Below, in pieces: positions 8,211-16,435 of a DNA stretch of 64,000 nt. Under the pieces are notes generated by a model. It ran no database searches, was not told the origin of the DNA, and was given only the letters and a program-made list of their open reading frames with translations. This stretch comes from QHVT01 sp036399015 (GTDB lineage Bacteria; Acidobacteriota; Thermoanaerobaculia; Gp7-AA8). The translations under genes were made by a program, and so were the position numbers. The stretch covers positions 5,611 to 69,610 of the forward strand of contig DASWNW010000034.1 of assembly GCA_036399015.1 (NCBI GenBank). Direction: 5' to 3'. How positions within the stretch are numbered: position 1 is the first letter of the stretch; each line of letters opens with the position of its first letter.

Positions 8211-10031
8211 TCACGACGACGCGGCGCCGATGACGCGGATGATGGCGTCGCCGAACGCCTCCAGCTTCGCGTCGCCGATGCCGTAGACGCCCCGCAGCTC
8301 GTAGCGCGACGCGGGGCGGACGCGCGCCAGCTCGCGCAGCGTGCGGTCGCTGAAGATGACGTACGGCGGCACGCCGCGCTCCTGCGCCTCGTCGCGGCGC
8401 CAGCTCCGCAGCGCCTGGAAGAGGTCGCGATCGTACGGGCCGCCGTCGTCCACCACGTGCCGCTCGCGCCGCGCCTCGGCCGGCACCGCGTCCCGCTTCC
8501 GCACCGCCGGCTGCCGCAGCTTCACCTCGGCGTACCCCTTCAGCACTTCGCGCGCGCGTGCGCCGAGGCGGAGGACCGGATACTCGTCGTGCGTCTGCGC
8601 CAGGAAGCCCTGCGCCACGAGCTGGTAGACCCACTCCCGCACGTCGTGGCGGGAGTGCCCTTTGAGCAGCGCGTACGTCGAAAGCTGGTCGTGCTGCCGC
8701 TCGCGGATCTTCTCGGTGTCCTCGCCGCGGAGGACGCCGACGACGTGCGAGACGCCGAACGACTCCCGCACCCGCACCACGCACGAGACGATCTTCTGCG
8801 CGACGATCAGCGCGTCCGCGACCTCCTCCGTCTCGCCGAGGCAGATGTCGCAGGCGTTGCAGGCGCCGGTGGTGAACTCCTGGCCGAAGTACTCGACCAG
8901 CGCCTTGTGGCGGCAGGTCGCGCCGGAGCAGTAGCGGTCGATGTCGTTGAGGTGCCGCAGCGCCGACTTCAGGTACTCGGGATCGGTCGCCGTGTCGCCG
9001 AGCATCGACTTCCAGGTCATGAAGTCGGCGCCGGAGTACAGGAGCACGCACTCCGCCTCCAGCCCGTCGCGGCCGGCGCGTCCCGACTCCTGCTGGTAAT
9101 GCTCCACCGACTTCGGCATGGCGGTGTGGAGGACGAAGCGGACGTTCGAGCGGTCGATGCCCATCCCGAACGCCACCGTCGCCACGACCAGGTCGCACTT
9201 TTCGGTCGAGAACTTCTCCTGCGCCTCGCGCCGCTCTTCCTGCGACAGGCCGGCGTGATACGCGACGACGTTCTGCCCCCGCCGGCGCAGCTTCTCCGCC
9301 AGCGAGTCGACGTCCTTGCGGCGCGTGCAGTAGATGATGCCGGCCTCTCCGCGGTGGCGGTCGATGACGTCGATGACCTGCTTCGACTCGTCCTGCCGCG
9401 GCAGGACGCGGTAGGTGAGGTTCGGCCGGTCGAAGTCGCCGACCAGCACCGCCGGCTGCCGCAATCCGAGCTGGCGGGCGATGTCCTCGCGCACCTCCGG
9501 CGTCGCCGTCGCGGTGTAGGCGTGCATCGACGCCTCGGGGAACTCTTCGCGGAGCATCCGCAACTGCCGGTACTCCGGACGGAAGTCGTGGCCCCAGTGG
9601 CTGATGCAGTGCGCCTCGTCGATGGCGAACGTCTTTACGCCGGCGCGGCGGAGCATGTCGCGGAAGCCCTGCATCGCCAGCCGCTCGGGCGAGACGAACA
9701 GCAGCTTGAGCCGCTTCGCAAACAGCTCCCGCTCGGTCTCCTTCACGTCCGCCAGCGACTGCGAGCTGTTCATCTGCGCGGCGGAGATGCCGTTCGCCAG
9801 CAGGCCGTCCACCTGGTCCTTCATGAGGGAGATGAGCGGCGACACGACCACGGTCACGGATTCGCTCAGCAGGGCAGGCGCCTGGAAGCAGAGCGACTTG
9901 CCGCCGCCGGTCGGCATGACCACCAGCGAGTCGCGGGCGGAGAGGGCGGCGAGCATCGCTTCCTCCTGCAACGGGCGGAGGGAGGAGTAACCCCAGTGCT
10001 TCTGAATGAGCTCGAGGAGGCGTTGGCGCAC
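8211..10031 (-). CDS. recQ: ATP-dependent DNA helicase RecQ
   Basis: A 606-aa 3'-5' superfamily 2 helicase for recombination and replication-fork repair. The order is helicase motif 0/I (MPTGGGKSLCF), DEAH box (IDEAHCISHWGHDFRPEYR), motifs IV-VI (HTAMPKSVEHYQQESGRAGRDG), RecQ zinc-binding cysteines (CSGATC and CNACDIC), winged-helix RQC region and a C-terminal HRDC domain (about 530-600, ending GVYGIGDAKLEAFGDAI). The length matches Escherichia coli RecQ. The start is GTG 10031 directly before RQRLLELIQKHWGYSSLRP. It is divergent from the NTase-like gene with about 40 bp between. Confidence 0.95.
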   Translation of the reverse strand: MRQRLLELIQKHWGYSSLRPLQEEAMLAALSARDSLVVMPTGGGKSLCFQAPALLSESVTVVVSPLISLMKDQVDGLLANGISAAQMNSSQSLADVKETERELFAKRLKLLFVSPERLAMQGFRDMLRRAGVKTFAIDEAHCISHWGHDFRPEYRQLRMLREEFPEASMHAYTATATPEVREDIARQLGLRQPAVLVGDFDRPNLTYRVLPRQDESKQVIDVIDRHRGEAGIIYCTRRKDVDSLAEKLRRRGQNVVAYHAGLSQEERREAQEKFSTEKCDLVVATVAFGMGIDRSNVRFVLHTAMPKSVEHYQQESGRAGRDGLEAECVLLYSGADFMTWKSMLGDTATDPEYLKSALRHLNDIDRYCSGATCRHKALVEYFGQEFTTGACNACDICLGETEEVADALIVAQKIVSCVVRVRESFGVSHVVGVLRGEDTEKIRERQHDQLSTYALLKGHSRHDVREWVYQLVAQGFLAQTHDEYPVLRLGARAREVLKGYAEVKLRQPAVRKRDAVPAEARRERHVVDDGGPYDRDLFQALRSWRRDEAQERGVPPYVIFSDRTLRELARVRPASRYELRGVYGIGDAKLEAFGDAIIRVIGAASS

Positions 10032-10070
10032 TGGTGTCGATTATCTCATCTGTGTTATCTCTCGCCGCTC

Positions 10071-10610
10071 ATGCAGCCCATTCGCGCAACGGCGCGGTAC
10101 TCCCGGGCGATCCATGCGATCGCGGAGCTCCTCGGCAAGTTGAAAATGGAGTCGATGTTCGTCGGCGGCGTCGCCCGGTCGGCCTGGCTGGACGTGGAGC
10201 TGGGGAGCGGCGCCGTGGACGTCCTGGCGGTCATGACCGCGCAGCAGAAGGGGCAGATCGCGATGATGGCCGCCAATCGCGGCTTCCGGGTGGAGCGGGA
10301 GGAGCTCGACGCCACCGAGGAGCTCGACCTGATCCCGCTCAACTGGGTCGATGAGGATGGGGAGGTGCGCGTGCATGTGCTCATGGCCTCGAACGCCCTT
10401 TACGGGCGGATGGTGTCCGTCGGGATCGCCACGGAGCTGGAGGGGCGGACGGTCCGGATTCCACGAGCTGAAGATCTTGCGTTGATGCTTTTGATGGCCG
10501 AGGATCAGGAAGCGGTGCAGCATCTCACCTCACTGCCGGAGTTCGACCTGCAGGCGTTCCGCGAACGCCTCACCTCGATCGGGCTAGGCGGAGAGGCGGC
10601 CGCCGAATGA
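10071..10610 (+). CDS. Hypothetical protein, possible nucleotidyltransferase-like fold
   Basis: A 179-aa protein with no certain family. The segment MESMFVGGVARSAWLDVELG, followed by VDVLAV, resembles the opening of the minimal nucleotidyltransferase fold (helix-GG-A followed by an acidic strand), and LNWVDEDGEVRVHVLMAS could supply the third strand. The classical GS-x10-DxD motif is not intact, so catalysis is doubtful. The start ATG 10071 is the first in-frame ATG after the recQ promoter gap. The stop overlaps the ATG of rnd (ATGA), so the two are translated together. A helper or regulator of RNase D is possible but unsupported. Confidence 0.6.
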   Translation: MQPIRATARYSRAIHAIAELLGKLKMESMFVGGVARSAWLDVELGSGAVDVLAVMTAQQKGQIAMMAANRGFRVEREELDATEELDLIPLNWVDEDGEVRVHVLMASNALYGRMVSVGIATELEGRTVRIPRAEDLALMLLMAEDQEAVQHLTSLPEFDLQAFRERLTSIGLGGEAAAE

Positions 10611-11725
10611 AATGGGTCGCTACCCAGCCGGCGCTCGACGAGGCCATCGACCGCGTTTCCACCGAGCCGCAGCTCGCCGTCGACACCGAGGCCGACTCGC
10701 TCCACTCCTACTTTGACAAGGTCTGCCTGATCCAGTTGTCGGTGCCGGGCGACGACTTCATCGTCGACCCGCTGGCCGGCGTCGACCTCGCGCGCTTCGG
10801 CGCATTGCTCGCCGATCCCTCCGTGCAGAAGGTGCTGCACGGCGGCGACTACGACCTGCGCATCCTCAACCGCGACTTCGGCTACACGGTCCACAACCTC
10901 ATCGACACCTCCGTCTGCGCGCAGCTCCTCGGCTACGAGGGGATCGGGCTGGCGGCGCTGCTCGACCGCCACTTCGGCCTGAAGCTGAACAAGACCCACC
11001 AGCGCGCCGACTGGTCGATGCGCCCGCTGCCGCCGGACATGCTCGACTACGCCGCCACCGACACGCATTACCTCATCGAGCTGGCGGCGAAGCTGCGGAC
11101 CGAGCTGGAGGCGCTGGGGCGATGGGAGTGGGCGGTGGAGGAGTTCGCGCGCCTCGAGCAGGTGCGCTACCGCGAGAACGAGGACGAGGCGGAGAACTGG
11201 CGCAAGCTGAAGAACATCGGCGCGCTCGACCGCCGCTCGCTGGCCATCGTGCGCGACCTCTACAACTGGCGCGACGCGCTGGCCCGCAAGGCCGACCGCC
11301 CGCCGTTCAAGATCGTCGGCAACGACTCGCTGGTGGAGATCGCGAAGGCGAAGCCGCAGACGCACCGCGATCTCGCGGCGGTCGCCGCCGTCTCCCGCTA
11401 TCACTCCGACCGCTACGGCCGCGACCTGGTGAACATCGTCCGCAAGGCGATGGAGCTCCCGGAGGCCGACCTGCCGGAGAAGAACGAGCCGAAGCCGTGG
11501 ATCCGCGACAAGGCGCTCGAGAACCGCATCAACCGCCTCAAGACCGTGCGCGACCGCTACGCGAAGGAGCTCAAGATCGACCCCGCCGTTCTCGGCGCGC
11601 GACACATCCTGTCCGCGGTCGCCGCCGCCGGCACGCTCGACGTCCCGAACATGCGGGAGTGGCAGAAGCAGGTGATGGGGGAGGCGCTGCTGGCAGCGCT
11701 GCAGCCGGAGCGGAAGCTGTTTTGA
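10607..11725 (+). CDS. rnd: Ribonuclease D (3'-5' exoribonuclease)
   Basis: A 372-aa DEDDy-family exoribonuclease for tRNA and stable-RNA 3' maturation. Exo motif I is AVDTEAD (Asp26, Glu28), motif II HGGDYDLRIL (Asp83) and motif III YAATD (Tyr148, Asp152). One or two HRDC domains follow (about 205-360), giving the size of E. coli RNase D (375 aa). The last 25 bases, including the stop, recur almost unchanged at 15098-15122. An internally deleted second copy lies at 29553-30090, and a shorter tail remnant at 34061. The gene itself looks intact. Confidence 0.93.
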   Translation: MKWVATQPALDEAIDRVSTEPQLAVDTEADSLHSYFDKVCLIQLSVPGDDFIVDPLAGVDLARFGALLADPSVQKVLHGGDYDLRILNRDFGYTVHNLIDTSVCAQLLGYEGIGLAALLDRHFGLKLNKTHQRADWSMRPLPPDMLDYAATDTHYLIELAAKLRTELEALGRWEWAVEEFARLEQVRYRENEDEAENWRKLKNIGALDRRSLAIVRDLYNWRDALARKADRPPFKIVGNDSLVEIAKAKPQTHRDLAAVAAVSRYHSDRYGRDLVNIVRKAMELPEADLPEKNEPKPWIRDKALENRINRLKTVRDRYAKELKIDPAVLGARHILSAVAAAGTLDVPNMREWQKQVMGEALLAALQPERKLF

Positions 11726-11804
11726 GTTGCTGGTTGCTGGTTCCTGGTTGCTTGTGAGACTGGCGTACGACCCCCACGAACCAGCAACCAGCAACCAGCA
11801 ACCG
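11726..11804. repeat. Word-repeat hairpin, GGTTGCT family, directly after rnd
   Basis: The left arm is GTTGCTGGTTGCTGGTTCCT and onward (11726-11752). The right arm repeats AACCAGCAACCAGCAACC (about 11779-11803), with a loop of about 25 nt. It starts on the base after the rnd stop codon. The same word, as a one-armed array, is found at 58831-58900. Confidence 0.82.
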
Positions 11805-11823
11805 CGCGCCGACAGCGCGCGAA

Positions 11824-11847
11824 ATCCGGCTCTCCGGCACCTCGATC
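11824..11847 (-). other. Remnant of the 3' end of the MBL-fold hydrolase gene
   Basis: These 24 bases are identical to 34175-34198, the final codons (…IEVPESR) of the metallo-beta-lactamase-fold gene, and lie in the same orientation. They start 20 bp after the hairpin that follows rnd. At 34.06-34.2 kb the same order occurs: rnd tail, word hairpin, MBL 3' end. The remnant therefore marks the left edge of the material now separating the two genes. Confidence 0.8.
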
Positions 11848-12343
11848 GTGCTTGAAAAACGGCGGCGGCTCGGGATTGGCGGCGGAGTCCGGAAGCACGC
11901 GCGCGACGAAGCGCGACCGAGCGCCTTCGCGTACGCACAGAAGCGCTCCGCCGTGCAGAAGCGATTGCCTTCGAAGCGATGGGCGAACCAGCCGCTCCCG
12001 CACCGCGATCAGGTCCCGCGGATCGATCTCCAGCGCCGCGCGATCGTTGAGCGGCAGGGACGGCTGCGACAGCACCGGCGCCAGCACCGACGGCTCCAGC
12101 ATCATCGTCAGTGCGAAGTTGCCGGTGAAACACATCCCCATCGCGCCCACACCCGGCCCGCCGCCCTCCTGGTGTGCGAGCCGCGCCAGGTGCGCGCAAC
12201 CCGCGCGTGACGGGACTGGTCTGATTGGCCACCATGGCCCGGAACTCCGCGCTGACGCAGGCGCGCTGCAGGATCGCCGTGCCTTCCTCGATCCGCGGGA
12301 CGGCGCCGTCGCGGCCGAACAGCGAGGGCATGTAGACCTGCGG
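11848..12343 (-). pseudogene. Dienelactone hydrolase-family pseudogene (truncated, frameshifted)
   Basis: Reading leftwards, one frame gives YMPSLFGRDGAVPRIEEGTA and onward to about 12200. The next frame continues with LARLAHQEGGGPGVGAMGMC, then FTGNFALTMML and VLSQPSLPL. GAMGMCFTGNFAL is the nucleophile elbow (G-x-C-x-x-G) of dienelactone hydrolase-like alpha/beta hydrolases. The frame shifts near 12200 and again beyond the nucleophile. The N-terminus before residue VYMP is absent. The C-terminus ends around PEPPPFFKH at the junction with the MBL remnant. The gene is dead. Confidence 0.75.
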
Positions 12344-12401
12344 CGTACTTAGTTACACCCACGAATAAGGCCGGATATCATGAGACGTGAGGGGGTATGC
12401 C

Positions 12402-14966
12402 ATGAACACACCCGACCGCCATCTGCTGGACCGAGGCTGGAAAGCGATTCGCGCGGGAGACACGCCTCTGGACGGCAGTGCCATCTCGGACCCGGCCACC
12501 CCCCTGACGGGATGGCTCGACGCGGTGGTGCCGGGAACGGTGCTCACCACGTTGTGCAGCGCGCTGCCGCAGGAGTTCCCGGATCCGTACTACGGAATTC
12601 CGTCCCCCGCCATCCCCGACGCGTCATCCGCAGGGGTCGACCGGTACACGTTCTGGTTTGCGGCGGCGGTGGAGCTGCCGGCGCTGGGACCGGGCCAGCA
12701 GGCCTGGATCCGCTTTCGCGGGATCAACGAGTCGGCGGAGGTGTTCTTCAACGGCCGCCGGCTGAACGCTGCCACCCTGCGCGGAATGTTTCTCCGCCAC
12801 GCATTCAACGTGACGCCGCTGGCGCGGCCCGGTGCGGCCAACCGGGTGGCCGTGCGGGTGACGCCGCCTGATCCTCCCGGAGTTCCGGGCGGCAACGGCG
12901 GCGGTCCGCCGAACATCGCCAACAGCGTCACCATGCGCTACGGCGTCGGCTGGGACTGGGTGATCCCGATGCCCGACCGCAGCGCCGGCATCTGGGACGA
13001 GGTGGCCGTGGAGATCACCGGCTCCGTCACCATCGCCGACCCGCACGTCGTGACGACGGTCCTCGGCAGCGACGGGACGTTGCTCGGCCAGGCCAGCGTG
13101 GCCGTCTCCGCGGAGGTCGCCAACGCCGCCTCCGAACCGGTCGCGGGCGAGCTCGCCTGCGACTTCAACGGCGGGACGGCCCGCGTCGAGCTCTCGCTCG
13201 CTCCCGGCGAGACACGCACCATCGCCTTTCCGCCGCTGACGGTCGACGCGCCGCGCCTCTGGTGGCCGAACGGCTATGGCGAGCAGCCGCTGTATCCGCT
13301 GACGATCACCGCCTCGGCCGGCGGCACGGTCTCCCATGTCGCCACCCTCGACGTCGGCATCCGCCAGATCGGTGTGGACGTGATCGACGTCGGAGGCATG
13401 TCCAGCCGCGCCTTCCGCGTGAACGGCCGGCGGATTTTCCTGCGCGGCGGCAACTGGATCGGCACCGACGCCATGCTCCGCCTCTCGGCCCGGCGGTACG
13501 ACGACGAGGTGCGGCTGCACGCGATGACCGGGCTCAATTTCATCCGCGTCTGGGGCGGAGGGATCGCCGAGCGGCCCGAGTTCTATGACGCCTGCGACCG
13601 CTACGGAATGCTGGTCATGCAGGACTTCTGGATCTCGGGCGAGTACGACTCCGGCTATCCGCCGGATTACGGCGCGATCTTTCTCGCCTGCGCGGCCGAT
13701 ACGATCCGGCTCCTGCGCAATCATCCCAGCCTGTTGTTCTGGTGCGGCGGGAACGAAGCACTGCCGCCCGAGCCGATCGCGAAGCAGCTCCAGTGCTTCG
13801 TCGAGGGAGGTGAGGCGTGCACCGCGCTCGACGGTACGCGGCCGTACATCGACATGTCGACCAACATCGCCGGCTCGGTCTCCAGTCAGTACCTCGACGG
13901 GCCGTACGGCATCCTCGATCCGGAAACGTTCTTCGGAGGCCGCGGCACCGGCCCGCTGCGGGACACACCGTTCAATCCGGAGCTCGGCTCGGTGGGTACG
14001 CCGGTGGTGGAGAGCGTGCTGGCCATGATGCCGGCGGAGGCGGCGAACGACTTCCCCACACCGGAGGCGTGGAACGACACCTGGAAGTACCACACGTACA
14101 TCCCGTACAGCAGCGGCGGCCTGACGAGACCTGATCAGGTGCTGACGTATGGCACGCCGGCGACGCTGGCCGGCTTCTGCCAGCGCGCGCAGCTCGCCAA
14201 TTACCTTCAGTACAAGGCGCTGGTCGAGGGGTACACCATGCAGATGTGGACCCAGGCCACCGGGTTCGTGATCTGGAAGACACAGAACCCCTGGCCGGGT
14301 CTGCGCGGTTCGCTGTACGACTGGTACCTCGACCAGAACGGCGGCTACTACGGCGTGCGGCAGGCCACCGAGCCGGTTCACGCGCAGATCGACCTGGCCA
14401 CCGGAGAGATCGTCATCGTGAACGTCTCTGCGGACGACCTGGAAAATGTCGAGTTCTCCGCGACCGCGTACGACCTCGAGGGGCGGGCGGGGACGCCGGT
14501 GCGCGGCACGCTCGCCCGGGCACCGTCGATGAGCGTAACCCGCACCGGCGCGAGCGCGCCGTCGCCGGCCGGAGCGCCCGCATGGTTCGTCCAGCTCACG
14601 ATCGGCGGCCGGCCGTCGAATTTCTCGTGGCTGCACCGCTCGGACGGCGATTACACGTCGCTCGCGACCATGCCCACCGCCTCGATCGAGACCTCGGCCA
14701 CGGCGCGCCTGTCGAACGGACGCACCTTCGCCCGCGTGCGCATCGCCAACACGACGAGCCCGGTAGCGTTTTTCCTGCGCCTGCAGGTGCTCGAGCAGAC
14801 GGGCGGCACGCGCATCCTGCCCGTCTTCTACAGCGACAACTACTTCTCGCTCGTGAGCGGCGAGACCCGCGAGATTGACCTCGACTTCGCCGGCGAAGGC
14901 GGCGACCTCTACGTGGAAGGGTGGAATGTCCCGCGGCAGCGGATCAGAGTGACGGCGGAGGGATGA
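12402..14966 (+). CDS. Glycoside hydrolase family 2 protein (beta-mannosidase / exo-beta-glucosaminidase type)
   Basis: An 854-aa GH2 enzyme. An N-terminal jelly-roll domain (WIRFRGINESAEVFFNGRRL, about 90-115) and an immunoglobulin-like domain precede the TIM barrel, which begins near FRVNGRRIFLRGGNWIGTDA. LNFIRVWGGGIAERPEFYDA and FWCGGNEALPPEP follow, the Asn-Glu pair being the acid/base; NPELGSVGTPVVES probably holds the nucleophile. The TIM-barrel motifs fit CsxA-like exo-beta-D-glucosaminidases and mannosylglycoprotein endo-beta-mannosidases better than beta-galactosidases. No signal peptide is visible, unusual for a polysaccharide-degrading enzyme. ATG 12402 is preceded by GAGGGGG; an in-frame GTG at 12387 is less likely. 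Substrate unproven. Confidence 0.82.
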   Translation: MNTPDRHLLDRGWKAIRAGDTPLDGSAISDPATPLTGWLDAVVPGTVLTTLCSALPQEFPDPYYGIPSPAIPDASSAGVDRYTFWFAAAVELPALGPGQQAWIRFRGINESAEVFFNGRRLNAATLRGMFLRHAFNVTPLARPGAANRVAVRVTPPDPPGVPGGNGGGPPNIANSVTMRYGVGWDWVIPMPDRSAGIWDEVAVEITGSVTIADPHVVTTVLGSDGTLLGQASVAVSAEVANAASEPVAGELACDFNGGTARVELSLAPGETRTIAFPPLTVDAPRLWWPNGYGEQPLYPLTITASAGGTVSHVATLDVGIRQIGVDVIDVGGMSSRAFRVNGRRIFLRGGNWIGTDAMLRLSARRYDDEVRLHAMTGLNFIRVWGGGIAERPEFYDACDRYGMLVMQDFWISGEYDSGYPPDYGAIFLACAADTIRLLRNHPSLLFWCGGNEALPPEPIAKQLQCFVEGGEACTALDGTRPYIDMSTNIAGSVSSQYLDGPYGILDPETFFGGRGTGPLRDTPFNPELGSVGTPVVESVLAMMPAEAANDFPTPEAWNDTWKYHTYIPYSSGGLTRPDQVLTYGTPATLAGFCQRAQLANYLQYKALVEGYTMQMWTQATGFVIWKTQNPWPGLRGSLYDWYLDQNGGYYGVRQATEPVHAQIDLATGEIVIVNVSADDLENVEFSATAYDLEGRAGTPVRGTLARAPSMSVTRTGASAPSPAGAPAWFVQLTIGGRPSNFSWLHRSDGDYTSLATMPTASIETSATARLSNGRTFARVRIANTTSPVAFFLRLQVLEQTGGTRILPVFYSDNYFSLVSGETREIDLDFAGEGGDLYVEGWNVPRQRIRVTAEG

Positions 14967-15097
14967 CTGACGCTTTCGACCGCGAGCTGGGCACGCCCCC
15001 CTCGGCCCTCCGGAGCTGAACGCGTCCACGATTCGCCGCTCCACAGGAACCGGGGCGCGTGTCGAGCCGATGGGCTTCACGCCCGGCCCGACGCACT

Positions 15098-15160
15098 GCA
15101 GCCGGAGCGGAAGCTGTTCTGAAGCGCTTCCTCCGAGGAACCCGAGACCCGGGGAACTCA
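15098..15160. repeat. rnd 3'-tail copy followed by a GAGGAACCCGAG word remnant
   Basis: 15098-15122 matches the last 25 bases of rnd (11701-11725) at 24 positions, including the TGA. It is followed within a few bases by CTTCCTCCGAGGAACCCGAG, a partial copy of the hairpin word inserted at 3949-4076. Neither part belongs to an open reading frame here. The preceding sequence (14967-15097) shows no gene. Confidence 0.75.
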
Positions 15161-15161
15161 A

Positions 15162-15650
15162 TCAGCAGGGAAGCTGCGCCGCCGCCTCCGCGTCCGGCCA
15201 CGCCAGCGCATCCGCAAACCCCGCCACCGCCCACGAGAGCTCCTCCGCATTCGCACTCGCCACCCCATCCAGCTCCCGCGCGAGCGCGGCGCTCACCGTC
15301 GTCCGATCCCGCTCCGCAAAATGCTCCAGCATCGCCACCTGATGCCGCGGCAGCCGGACGTGCAGGTCGATGAGCCGCACCGCCTCCGGCAACACCCCCT
15401 CCGCGTCGCCCCCAAGTGCCTCCTCGATCGTCTCCGGCGACCAGAGCTCCAGCGCCTTCGCCATCAACTCCTCCCGCCAGAGCCACTTCCCGACGGCCGT
15501 GGCGTTGACCTCCACTTCCCCCGCCGCAATCGCCTCCGACATCTCCCCACGCGACCACCCGAGGAGTACGGTAGCCTCGGCGATCGTGACGTGCGGGCGC
15601 TGGTGGAGGAAAATGGTTCGGATGCGGTTGATGAGGTCTTGGTCGGGCAT
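15162..15650 (-). CDS. Predicted DNA-binding protein (HTH plus possible ribbon-helix-helix)
   Basis: A 162-aa protein starting MPDQDLINRIRTIFLHQRPH. Residues 20-60 (TIAEATVLLGWSRGEMSEAI, then EVEVNATAVGKWLWR) look like a MerR/excisionase-type helix-turn-helix that reads a DNA motif. Residues 104-135 (VRLPRHQVAMLEHFAERD, then SAALARELDG) resemble a ribbon-helix-helix. No catalytic motif is seen. It is divergent from an XRE regulator across a 72-bp gap with palindromes, so the two may regulate one another; a toxin-antitoxin role cannot be excluded. ATG 15650 was preferred because the upstream frame overlaps the regulatory gap. Confidence 0.65.
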   Translation of the reverse strand: MPDQDLINRIRTIFLHQRPHVTIAEATVLLGWSRGEMSEAIAAGEVEVNATAVGKWLWREELMAKALELWSPETIEEALGGDAEGVLPEAVRLIDLHVRLPRHQVAMLEHFAERDRTTVSAALARELDGVASANAEELSWAVAGFADALAWPDAEAAAQLPC

Positions 15651-15722
15651 GGTCGCGCTCCGTGTGAGTTTAAACGATAGCTTAAGTTTCCCAGGAGAGA
15701 TTGTCAAGAGGGACGTGTCTCG
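15651..15722. promoter_or_regulatory. Divergent promoter/operator region
   Basis: A short AT-rich gap between two divergent DNA-binding protein genes. It contains the perfect palindromes GTTTAAAC and CTTAAG nine bases apart, a plausible binding site for the XRE protein. GAGGGA about 9 nt before GTG 15723 is a fitting ribosome binding site. Confidence 0.45.
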
Positions 15723-15980
15723 GTGACGCGAGCGATCCAGCCTGAAGGGCAGATGTTCGGCGAACGCCTTCGGCAGGTGAGGAAGCGACGAGGACTCACG
15801 CAGGAAGAGCTTGCGACCCGCGCCGATCTGGCCGGCCCTTACATCAGTGACATGGAGCGGGGCCTGAAGGTGCCGAGTCTCACGACGGTTCTCCAGCTTG
15901 CGATGGCGCTGGAGTGCAAGGTCACGGAGCTGGTCGGCGTGTTCGATAAGACTGACCTGCGGGAGCTCCTGGCGAAGTGA
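15723..15980 (+). CDS. XRE-family helix-turn-helix transcriptional regulator
   Basis: An 85-aa single-domain repressor. Residues 11-70 form a canonical Cro/C1 HTH: MFGERLRQVRKRRGLTQEEL, then ATRADLAGPYISDMERGLKV and PSLTTVLQLAMALE. It lacks a sensor or peptidase domain. The start is GTG 15723, backed by GAGGGA; ATG 15753 would give a 75-aa protein that still holds the whole domain. It lies upstream of the ATPase/nuclease defence-like operon, with 455 bp between, and could control it or the divergent HTH gene. Confidence 0.85.
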   Translation: MTRAIQPEGQMFGERLRQVRKRRGLTQEELATRADLAGPYISDMERGLKVPSLTTVLQLAMALECKVTELVGVFDKTDLRELLAK

Positions 15981-16435
15981 GGAGCACAAATCCCCCGGTC
16001 GTTCGGCAGATGTTTAGGATGTGAAGGACCCAACTAGGCAAGGGCACCCGAGAAGTAGTGAAACAGCTCTTTCCGCCACTCCTGAGAAGCGGAACGCCGT
16101 AGACTGGCGCGAACACCTGAACGTTAAGCACACAAAGAACCGAAAAGCGTGTCAAGACAGATTGGGAATAAGGCTGCGCGAGCGCGCCGGCCGTGCTGCG
16201 ACTCGGGGACATACATGACGAACTTTCTGAGAACCGGATTGCCAGCTTGGAATGCGAGCACCCGGCCGGCAATCGGAGCGCGACGCAACACATCGCGGCC
16301 GGGTACTACCCAGATGGCAGTCGGCTTGTCGATTCGCGGATCCGTGTACAACGTATCGGCGCGACATGCGTGCAACTTGGCGCTTGGGCCTCGGCCCGCG
16401 AGCCACGGACGAATTGCAGCGGGTCGAGCGTACGC
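15981..16435. other. 455-bp gap upstream of the ATPase operon, no gene seen
   Basis: The stretch is less GC-rich than the flanks. An open frame from 16193 runs into the ATPase gene, but it lacks a convincing ribosome site and has no family resemblance. The gap presumably holds the promoter of the operon. No terminator or repeat was recognised. Confidence 0.4.

Noticed and set aside
10071..10610. AbiEii/MNT-type toxin-antitoxin nucleotidyltransferase
   Set aside because: The GS-x10-DxD catalytic pattern is not intact, and the gene is coupled to rnd, not to an antitoxin gene.
16193..16435. N-terminal extension of the ATPase by about 80 codons
   Set aside because: The extension has no resemblance to the ATPase family. 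The conserved start (PIFQALTIENYGLYP) follows ATG 16436 directly.
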